The notes beneath the pieces are model-generated. The model saw nothing but the letters and a program-made list of their open reading frames with translations, was not told where the DNA came from and made no database searches. DNA of 5,791 nt from NCBI GenBank assembly GCA_900319615.1, contig ONPE01000094.1, forward strand, positions 1 through 5,791. Direction: 5' to 3'. The translations under genes were made by a program, and so were the position numbers. The DNA comes from an uncultured Eubacteriales bacterium (GTDB taxonomy: Bacteria; Bacillota; Clostridia; Oscillospirales; Acutalibacteraceae). Within the stretch, counting starts at the first letter, position 1; each line of letters opens with the position of its first letter. This document shows positions 1-4,334 of this stretch, in pieces.

Positions 1-47
1 CCCAGCTCTTCTCTAGCTCTTCTGATGTTCTCTCCAAATTCAGCCAT
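1..47 (-). CDS. Helix-turn-helix protein, N-terminal fragment (XRE/Cro-CI or RodZ-like)
   Basis: Only the first 15 codons and two bases lie in the window, and the rest runs off the left edge. They read MAEFGENIRRAREEL, followed by a GG that must begin a glycine codon. The pattern FGxxIRxAREELG is typical of helix 1 of the Cro/CI-type DNA-binding domain. The same opening occurs in single-domain regulators and in the cytoplasmic domain of the cell-shape protein RodZ, so the two cannot be separated here. The ATG at 47 is chosen because AAGGA lies 9 bases upstream. An ATG four bases earlier in another frame stops after three codons. The gene points the same way as tatD but is separated from it by about 119 bases that contain a possible promoter and a dyad, so it is probably its own transcription unit. 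The family is inferred from very little sequence. Confidence 0.6.
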   Translation of the reverse strand, partial: MAEFGENIRRAREEL

Positions 48-79
48 CCATATCATTCCTTTCCGTTTGGGCTGACTCC

Positions 80-108
80 ATCATACGGCGGCTATTTGCT
101 AAAAGCAA
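80..108 (-). promoter_or_regulatory. Candidate sigma-A promoter of the helix-turn-helix gene
   Basis: Read on the minus strand, TTGCTT (108-103) is followed after 17 bases by TATGAT (85-80). The -10 box matches five of six consensus bases and the -35 box three. Transcription would start near 73 and give a leader of about 26 bases carrying the AAGGA ribosome binding site. A perfect TTGACA also lies just upstream (122-117) but has no good -10 at proper spacing, and it is part of the adjacent dyad. Confidence 0.4.
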
Positions 109-115
109 GCACCAC

Positions 116-137
116 CTGTCAAAAGCGGTGTTGACAG
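116..137. repeat. 7-bp inverted repeat CTGTCAA-N8-TTGACAG
   Basis: Perfect 7-bp arms lie at 116-122 and 131-137 around an 8-base spacer, so TTGACA reads outward on both strands. The dyad sits between the tatD stop and the candidate promoter of the helix-turn-helix gene, centred about 54 bases before that promoter's expected start. That position would fit an operator for the regulator itself, which is inference. It could instead form a hairpin in the tatD 3' end. A second stem (GAGCG/CGCTC, 137-149) lies next to it. Neither stem has a run of T after it on the minus strand, so a normal intrinsic terminator for tatD is not evident. Confidence 0.45.
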
Positions 138-166
138 AGCGGTGCGCTCACTGTTTATGCGGTTTT

Positions 167-934
167 TCAGCAGATGCCGTACAGCCGCTTGGCGTTCTCG
201 GTGGTGATATCAATAAGCTCTTGCGTGTCCATGCCCCTGATCTCGGCTATCTTCACCGCGGTGTATGCTATGCGCGTGCTGTCGTTGCGCTTGCCGCGAT
301 AGGGGACGGGGGAGAGATAAGGCGCGTCGGTCTCGAGCAGGAGCCTGTCGAGCGGCACGGCGGCGGCGACCTCTACGGGCACGCGGGCGTTCTTGAAGGT
401 GACGGTGCCGCCGAGAGAGATGCTCATGCCGAGCTTCATCACCTCTTTGAGCATCTCGACAGAGCCCGAGAAGCAGTGCATCAGCCCCTTGGGGTGATAT
501 TTGCGCAGCAGCTCCATCGTGTCGCCGTGAGCCTCGCGGTCGTGGATGACCACAGGTACGTCCAGCTCGCGCGCGAGTATCAGCTGTTCTTCAAACACGC
601 GGTTTTGCAGATCGCGCGGTATATCCCAGTGATAGTCGAGCCCGATCTCGCCGAGAGCGACCACCTTCGGGTGCTTTATCAGCTCTTTTAAACGCTCGAG
701 ATAATCATCTGGCAAGCCTTCTAAGTTCTCGGGATGGATACCGGCGCAGGCGTACATAAAGGGGTATTTTTCAGCGTATTCTATCGCTGTTTTCGCGGTG
801 GCAAGATCGACCGAGGCGTTGACGATGTAGGCAACGCCGTTTTGGGGCATAGATGATAAAAGATCGGCCCGATCCTCGTCGAACCAGCGGTCGTCATAGT
901 GCGCGTGCGCGTCAAAGATGTTGTGCAGATTCAT
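167..934 (-). CDS. tatD: TatD-family metal-dependent DNase/hydrolase
   Basis: A 255-residue protein of the amidohydrolase superfamily (TIM barrel), close to the usual 250-260 residues for TatD/YcfH/YabD. Metal-binding landmarks appear in the expected order: HAH (H10, H12) after the first strand, GEIGLDYHW with E96, VVIHDREAHGD with H131, LMHCFSG with H153, and LLETDAPYLSP with D203. The family cleaves DNA 3' ends and possibly other phosphoesters in the cytoplasm, and has been linked to DNA repair and quality control. The exact substrate here is unknown. The ATG at 934 is preferred because GAAAGG lies 6 bases upstream. An in-frame GTG at 955 would add seven residues (MPYERYP) not expected in the family. 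It lies downstream of metG on the same strand, an order known from Bacillus (metS-yabD), but the two are separated by a palindromic element, so co-transcription is uncertain. Confidence 0.93.
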   Translation of the reverse strand: MNLHNIFDAHAHYDDRWFDEDRADLLSSMPQNGVAYIVNASVDLATAKTAIEYAEKYPFMYACAGIHPENLEGLPDDYLERLKELIKHPKVVALGEIGLDYHWDIPRDLQNRVFEEQLILARELDVPVVIHDREAHGDTMELLRKYHPKGLMHCFSGSVEMLKEVMKLGMSISLGGTVTFKNARVPVEVAAAVPLDRLLLETDAPYLSPVPYRGKRNDSTRIAYTAVKIAEIRGMDTQELIDITTENAKRLYGIC

Positions 935-940
935 AGGATA

Positions 941-946
941 CCTTTC
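941..946 (-). promoter_or_regulatory. Ribosome binding site that decides the tatD start
   Basis: GAAAGG on the minus strand lies 6 bases before the ATG at 934. If the upstream GTG at 955 were the start, this site would be inside the gene. This spacing and the conserved N-terminus (start, short lead, then FDAHAH) favour the ATG. The site lies just outside the palindromic element at 957-1071. Confidence 0.6.
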
Positions 947-956
947 ATAGGGCACG

Positions 957-1071
957 GTAGGGTACGGTATTTATGACGTACCGCAGACTGACGGGCGTTC
1001 CTGCTGTCTGAAAAGAACGACAGGAATGAAACGCTTTTGTCATGCGGTACGTCACAAGCGCCGTACCCTAC
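957..1071. repeat. Large imperfect palindrome (REP/MITE-like element) between metG and tatD
   Basis: The ends are perfect 11-bp inverted repeats, GTAGGGTACGG (957-967) and CCGTACCCTAC (1061-1071). After six unpaired bases per side comes a perfect 12-bp stem, TGACGTACCGCA (974-985) with TGCGGTACGTCA (1043-1054). It extends by GAC/GTC (986-988 with 1039-1041) across a one-base bulge. An inner hairpin pairs CGTTCCTG (996-1003) with CAGGAATG (1021-1028), with one G-U pair, and a TCT-GAAA-AGA tip lies in its loop. The element fills most of the 146-base gap. It has no coding capacity of its own. Terminal repeats and nested stems resemble small non-autonomous repeats, but no target-site duplication is clear. 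In RNA it would fold into a long hairpin that could stabilise the metG 3' end or reduce read-through into tatD. It lacks a T-run, so it is not a standard terminator. Confidence 0.75.
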
Positions 1072-1080
1072 GATTATTTA

Positions 1081-3057
1081 TTATACCAGGGATCCTCCGG
1101 GGAGGATGGAGTCGTCGATGGTGACGACCTTCAGACCGTCGCCGCTCTCTGCGGAGAGGATCATACCGCGGCTCTCGATACCCATCATCTTTCTGGGCGC
1201 GAGGTTAGCGACATAGGCGATGTTCTTGCCGACGAGCTCCTCGGGGTCGTAGTACTCCGCGATGCCGGAGAGGATGATACGCTCGCCCTCACCGTCGTCC
1301 AGGGTGAATTTCAGCAGCTTCTTGGACTTCTTGACCTTTTCGCAGGCGAGGACTTTCGCGACCCTCAGCTCGACCTTCTCGAAGTCGTCGAAGGCTATCT
1401 CTGCCTTGTGCTCGGGCAGCTCAAAGGCAGGCTCGGGCTTGGGCTCATTGTTCTTGATGATGGTGTTGAGCTCCTCGATCTCCTTCTCTACGTCGATACG
1501 GGGGAAGAGGGCTTCACCGCGCTTTACGGTGACGTCAAGGGGCAGCACGCCGAACTTATCGGCGTTCTCATATGTCGCGCAGTCGACGGCGCCTATCTGC
1601 TCAAAGACCTTGGGCATCGTGCCGGGCATGAAGGCTGAGAGCAGGGTGGAGGCTATGCGGATGCTCTCGAGCAGGTTGTACAGCACGGTCGCAAGGCGTG
1701 CCTTTTTGCTCTCATCCTTGCCGAGTATCCACGGGGTGGTCTCGTCGATATATTTGTTGGCTCTGGATACGAGCTTGAAGATCTCTTCGAGAGCGAGATT
1801 AAGCTGGGTGTTCTCGACATAGTTGTCGACCTTTGCTTTAAGGGCGGTCGCAACTGCGATAAGGTCGGCGTCAAAGTCGCCTTCCTCACGCTCTGCGGGC
1901 AGGGTGCCGCCGAAGTATTTGTCGATCATGGCGACGGTTCTGGATACGAGGTTGCCCAGACCGTTCGCGAGGTCGGTGTTGATGCGGTTTATCATGATCT
2001 CGTTGGAGAACGAGCTGTCGGCGCCGAGAGCCATCTCGCGCATGATGTGATAGCGTATGGCGTCTACGCCGTAGCGCTCGCCGAGGATGAAGGGGTCGAC
2101 GACGTTGCCCAGCGACTTGGACATCTTCTGACCGTTGAAGGTGATCCAGCCGTGCACGGCGAGGTGCTTGGGCAGCGGCTGCTCCAGACCCATCAGCATC
2201 GCCGGCCAGATGATAGCGTGGAAGCGCATGATATCCTTGGCGACCATGTGGACGTCAGCCGGCCAGTAGGTCTTGTAGTCGTCAAAGGCGCCGTTCTCAT
2301 AGCCCAGCGCGGTGATGTAGTTTGAGAGAGCGTCTATCCATACGTAGACGACATGACCGGGATCGAAGGTTACCGGCACGCCCCAGCTGAACGAGGTGCG
2401 CGATACGCACAGATCCTCCAGACCGTAGGTCTTGTTGCCGTTTTCATCGACGGAGGGCTGCAGGAAGTTGTTGACCAGCTCGACGGCGCGTGTCTTGGGA
2501 CGCAGATAGTCGGTCTCGGTCAGCAGCTTTTCGATGCGCTCCGCAAAGGGAGCCATCTTCATGAAGTAGGCTTCCTCGGCGGCTTCGATGACCTCTCTGC
2601 CGCAGTCGGGGCATTTGCCGTCCACAAGCTGCGACTCTGTCCAGAAGCTCTCGCACGGTGTGCAGTACTTGCCCTTGTACTCGCCCTTATAGATATAGCC
2701 CTTGTCATAGAGGGCTTTGAATATCTTCTGTACCGATTCTACGTGATAGTCGTCGGTGGTGCGGATGTAGCGGTCGTAGTTGATGTTCATGTACTCCCAC
2801 AGCTTCTTGAAGATCGCGACGATCTCGTCGACATACTGCTTGGGGGTCACGCCCTGCTCCTTTGCCTTTTGCTCTATCTTCTGACCGTGCTCGTCGGTGC
2901 CGGTCAGGAACATCACATCGTAGCCCTGCATACGCTTGTACCGCGCGATGGAGTCGCACGCTACGGTGGTGTAGGTATGCCCGATATGGGGATTGCCCGA
3001 GGGGTAGTATATCGGGGTGGTGATGTAAAACGTCTTCTTTTCACACTCTTTGCACAT
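1081..3057 (-). CDS. metG: Methionyl-tRNA synthetase
   Basis: A 658-residue class I synthetase that charges tRNA-Met with methionine using ATP in the cytoplasm. The catalytic domain has the HIGH motif (24-27, in SGNPHIGHTYT) and KMSKS (311-315, in NGQKMSKSLGN). The connective-peptide zinc knuckle has four cysteines (C132, C135, C149, C152; CTPC and CPDC). A helical anticodon-binding domain follows at about 350-520. After a charged, proline-containing linker (525-550), a C-terminal EMAP/Trbp111-type OB fold (about 555-658) contains VELRVAKVL, NLAPRKMMGIESRGMIL and a GGSLV end. The length matches dimeric bacterial MetRS with the C-terminal domain. The ATG at 3057 has AGGAG 9 bases upstream, and no other start lies close by. 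An unusual detail is the N-terminal MCKEC, an extra CxxC before the Rossmann fold. The leader is too short for a T-box. It is divergent from the formyltransferase-like gene. Confidence 0.98.
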   Translation of the reverse strand: MCKECEKKTFYITTPIYYPSGNPHIGHTYTTVACDSIARYKRMQGYDVMFLTGTDEHGQKIEQKAKEQGVTPKQYVDEIVAIFKKLWEYMNINYDRYIRTTDDYHVESVQKIFKALYDKGYIYKGEYKGKYCTPCESFWTESQLVDGKCPDCGREVIEAAEEAYFMKMAPFAERIEKLLTETDYLRPKTRAVELVNNFLQPSVDENGNKTYGLEDLCVSRTSFSWGVPVTFDPGHVVYVWIDALSNYITALGYENGAFDDYKTYWPADVHMVAKDIMRFHAIIWPAMLMGLEQPLPKHLAVHGWITFNGQKMSKSLGNVVDPFILGERYGVDAIRYHIMREMALGADSSFSNEIMINRINTDLANGLGNLVSRTVAMIDKYFGGTLPAEREEGDFDADLIAVATALKAKVDNYVENTQLNLALEEIFKLVSRANKYIDETTPWILGKDESKKARLATVLYNLLESIRIASTLLSAFMPGTMPKVFEQIGAVDCATYENADKFGVLPLDVTVKRGEALFPRIDVEKEIEELNTIIKNNEPKPEPAFELPEHKAEIAFDDFEKVELRVAKVLACEKVKKSKKLLKFTLDDGEGERIILSGIAEYYDPEELVGKNIAYVANLAPRKMMGIESRGMILSAESGDGLKVVTIDDSILPGGSLV

Positions 3058-3066
3058 GGGTGTTCA

Positions 3067-3071
3067 CTCCT
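3067..3071 (-). promoter_or_regulatory. metG ribosome binding site
   Basis: AGGAG on the minus strand, 9 bases before the metG ATG. It follows directly after the small leader hairpin at 3079-3096, so folding of that hairpin leaves the site exposed. Confidence 0.75.
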
Positions 3072-3078
3072 AATATAA

Positions 3079-3096
3079 TGCGGATCATTATCCGCA
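3079..3096 (-). repeat. Perfect 7-bp hairpin in the metG leader
   Basis: The 18 bases TGCGGATCATTATCCGCA form a perfect 7-bp inverted repeat with a 4-base loop. With the predicted metG start site near 3106, the hairpin would sit at the very 5' end of the metG transcript, 7 bases before the ribosome binding site. It could protect the mRNA end or be a protein-binding operator. It has no T-run downstream. On the plus strand it overlaps where a -35 box for the divergent gene would lie. Confidence 0.55.
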
Positions 3097-3112
3097 AATT
3101 TTTCCATTATCT

Positions 3113-3141
3113 ATTATAATCCTTTTTTCATGAAAATGCAA
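3113..3141 (-). promoter_or_regulatory. metG promoter
   Basis: On the minus strand, TTGCAT (3141-3136) and a perfect TATAAT (3118-3113) are separated by 17 bases. Transcription would start near 3106, giving a leader of about 49 bases. The -35 box matches only three of six bases. The -10 box is part of the palindrome ATTATAAT shared with the opposite strand. Confidence 0.6.
3115..3120 (+). promoter_or_regulatory. Candidate -10 box for the formyltransferase-like gene
   Basis: TATAAT on the plus strand overlaps the metG -10 box by four bases within ATTATAAT (3113-3120). No good -35 lies at 16-18 bases upstream. A start near 3127 would give a leader of about 77 bases containing the hairpin at 3152-3172. 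A rival plus-strand promoter is TTGCAC (3050-3055) with TATAAT (3074-3079), spaced 18 bases, starting inside the metG leader region. The choice between them cannot be made from sequence. Confidence 0.35.
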
Positions 3142-3151
3142 TATCATTTAT

Positions 3152-3172
3152 ATACCGCTTGTCAGGCGGTAT
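3152..3172 (+). repeat. 7-bp inverted repeat before the formyltransferase-like gene
   Basis: ATACCGC (3152-3158) and GCGGTAT (3166-3172) are perfect arms around seven bases. The repeat overlaps possible upstream start codons (TTG 3159, ATG 3171), which makes it more likely that the region is untranslated leader and that the gene starts at 3204. It could be an operator or an mRNA hairpin. Its GCGG-containing arms loosely resemble those of the hairpin at 3079-3096, but the sequences are not the same. Confidence 0.4.
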
Positions 3173-3203
3173 GATGCGTGATAGAATAGTGATGGTGATT
3201 GAT

Positions 3204-3977
3204 ATGAAAACTGCGTTTTGCGGATTCGATCTTATGTACCCCGCGATGGAGGCATTAGCGAGGCGAACCGATATGATAAAGCTGTTCACCTGCGAGGTCG
3301 ACGGCGTGTTTGAAACCAACCACATGGCGTTATCCCTTGCAAGCAAGCTGGGTATCCCCCATACTGCAAAGCGGATAACCCGGGAGGATATCGACGAGCT
3401 GGTCGACACGGGCTGCGAGCTGCTGGTATCGGCAGGGTACTATTATAAGATACCCGTCGACAGACGGCTGAGGATGGTGAACATCCATCCCTCGCTGCTG
3501 CCTTACGGCCGCGGCGCATGGCCTATGCCGCTCGCGATACTCGACAGGCTGACTCAGAGCGGCGTCACCATCCACAAGACCGAGGAGGGCTTCGACACCG
3601 GCGACATCCTTTTGCAGGAGCGCTTCGATATCGACAGGGAAGAAACTCTGCTCAGCTTCATGGGCAAGGTGAATCTCCTGCTTCCCGATATGATCGGCAG
3701 GCTGATAAATGATCTTGACCGCCTGTGGGACAAAGCTAGACCACAGGGGGATGGGGAGTATCAAATGCAGCCCGACCCGGAGGACTATATCATCAGACCG
3801 ACGGATACCGTTGAGTATGCCGACAGGGTGCTCAGGGCATTCTTCGGCTTCCCGTGCTTCTATGACGACGGTGAGAGGAAGTACGAGCTCGTGTCGTACA
3901 GGGCGTTTGAGGGAGCGGGGGATGAAGAGAGCTTACCCCTCGCGGACGGTCATATCGAGCGTGTTTTTGCGATATGA
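3204..3977 (+). CDS. Formyltransferase-fold protein (Fmt/GART-like)
   Basis: A 257-residue protein with the formyltransferase N-terminal Rossmann-like domain. MKTAFCGFD matches the first strand and loop of the family. VNIHPSLLPYGRG holds the catalytic Asn and His (N93, H95), and VTIHKTEEGFDTGDILLQ holds the catalytic Asp (D131) of the N-H-D triad that transfers a formyl group from 10-formyltetrahydrofolate. The tail after about 180 (PEDYIIRPTDTVEYADRVLRAF) recalls the start of the Fmt C-terminal domain, but the protein is about 50 residues shorter than true Fmt (about 310). It may act on methionyl-tRNA, a nucleotide sugar or another amine; the substrate is not known. The ATG at 3204 fits the family start and has GGTGA 5 bases upstream. 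Starts at 3171, 3174 or TTG 3159 would add an atypical extension across a hairpin. The gene is divergent from metG. Confidence 0.85.
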   Translation: MKTAFCGFDLMYPAMEALARRTDMIKLFTCEVDGVFETNHMALSLASKLGIPHTAKRITREDIDELVDTGCELLVSAGYYYKIPVDRRLRMVNIHPSLLPYGRGAWPMPLAILDRLTQSGVTIHKTEEGFDTGDILLQERFDIDREETLLSFMGKVNLLLPDMIGRLINDLDRLWDKARPQGDGEYQMQPDPEDYIIRPTDTVEYADRVLRAFFGFPCFYDDGERKYELVSYRAFEGAGDEESLPLADGHIERVFAI

Positions 3978-3985
3978 AATGTCGG

Positions 3986-4016
3986 TTTTGCAGGAAAAAA
4001 CGATAAAACTGCAAAA
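3986..4016. repeat. 8-bp inverted repeat after the formyltransferase-like gene
   Basis: TTTTGCAG (3986-3993) and CTGCAAAA (4009-4016) are perfect arms around a 15-base A-rich loop, starting 8 bases after the stop codon. It lies between that gene and the -35 box of the next promoter. Downstream on the plus strand the sequence is A-rich rather than T-rich, so it is not a standard terminator. It may be a weak transcript-end hairpin or a binding site near the promoter at 4022. Confidence 0.35.
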
Positions 4017-4021
4017 AACTG

Positions 4022-4051
4022 TTGACTAATTTATATACATAGCGCTATAAT
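4022..4051 (+). promoter_or_regulatory. Promoter of the lysine riboswitch-transporter unit
   Basis: TTGACT (4022-4027) and a perfect TATAAT (4046-4051) are separated by 18 bases, the best sigma-A-type promoter in the window. Transcription should begin near 4058, just before the P1 stem of the riboswitch. This gives a leader of about 277 bases. Confidence 0.8.
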
Positions 4052-4060
4052 AGCATTTGT

Positions 4061-4219
4061 GTAATAGAGGCGCGGTCTTCATCAGTAGCCGGAGCGACGT
4101 ATGGGAATACGCCGGTGAAAGGGGATACCGCCGAGGCTTTTGTATATGTCCCGATGTACATCTGCCGGGATAACGTGAAATACGCGTTATACTGTCGTTT
4201 TCTAACGGAGTGCTATTCG
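4061..4219 (+). promoter_or_regulatory. Lysine riboswitch (L-box) aptamer
   Basis: The leader has the conserved L-box landmarks in order: AGAGGCGCGG, then TTCATCAGTA, then GTGAAAGGGG, GCCGAGGC and CTGTC. Stems seen: P1 AATAG/CTATT (4063-4067 with 4213-4217); base of P2 GCGGT/ACCGC (4072-4076 with 4127-4131); upper P2 CCGG/CCGG (4089-4092 with 4112-4115) and CGTAT/ATACG (4098-4102 with 4107-4111); P3 with GGC/GCC at its base and TGTATAT/ATGTACA (4141-4147 with 4154-4160); P4 ATAACG/CGTTAT (4170-4175 with 4185-4190); P5 CGTT/AACG (4196-4199 with 4204-4207). All five helices of the lysine aptamer are therefore present. Known L-boxes bind lysine and repress lysine synthesis or uptake genes. A terminator follows at 4235, so control is probably by early transcription termination when lysine is plentiful. 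Confidence 0.93.
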
Positions 4220-4234
4220 ACTTAACTTGTTTTC

Positions 4235-4266
4235 AAAGCCGCGGCACGTTCTGCGGCTTTTATATT
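4235..4266 (+). terminator. Intrinsic terminator of the lysine riboswitch
   Basis: AAAGCCGCGG (4235-4244) pairs with CTGCGGCTTT (4251-4260) to form a 10-bp stem with one G-U pair and a 6-base loop, followed by a T-rich stretch (TATATT after the stem's own TTT). It lies 15 bases after the aptamer and 69 bases before the transporter start. It is the expected off-switch of the riboswitch. The aptamer strand at 4130-4140 can pair with the same 5' arm, which would prevent terminator formation. Confidence 0.85.
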
Positions 4267-4276
4267 GTCGGCTTTT

Positions 4277-4295
4277 CCGGAGAAAAATGCTCCGG
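4277..4295 (+). repeat. Second hairpin between terminator and transporter gene
   Basis: CCGGAG (4277-4282) and CTCCGG (4290-4295) form a perfect 6-bp GC-rich stem with a 7-base A-rich loop. It has no T-run, so it is not a second intrinsic terminator. It lies 25 bases before the AAGGAG site and will be at the 5' side of any read-through mRNA. A role in mRNA processing or stability is possible but not shown. Confidence 0.4.
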
Positions 4296-4334
4296 GCTGT
4301 CTGACATAATCCAAATAAATAAGGAGAGAAAACA

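Noticed and set aside
116..149. Intrinsic terminator of tatD
   Set aside because: Two short stems are present, but neither is followed by a T-run on the minus strand.
128..691. Open frame on the plus strand opposite tatD (about 187 codons)
   Set aside because: It is antisense to a gene with all TatD metal ligands, and its low-complexity translation has no motif.
957..1071. CRISPR repeat or transposase-bearing insertion sequence
   Set aside because: There is only one palindromic unit with no repeat-spacer series and no coding capacity. A small non-coding repeat is the simpler reading.
2353..3078. Long open frame on the plus strand opposite the metG 5' half (about 241 codons)
   Set aside because: It is the mirror of the metG reading frame caused by codon bias. 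metG carries HIGH, the zinc knuckle and KMSKS, while the antisense product matches nothing.
3058..3130. T-box riboswitch for metG
   Set aside because: T-boxes often control synthetases in Firmicutes, but the predicted leader is only about 49 bases and has no specifier stem, T-box sequence or terminator.
3159..3203. Upstream start codons (TTG 3159, ATG 3171/3174/3192) for the formyltransferase-like gene
   Set aside because: They would extend the protein beyond the family's first strand, cross a perfect hairpin and lack better-placed ribosome binding sites than the ATG at 3204. They cannot be fully excluded.
3986..4020. Intrinsic terminator after the formyltransferase-like gene
   Set aside because: The stem is perfect, but the sequence following it on the plus strand is A-rich with no T-run, so it was kept only as an inverted repeat.
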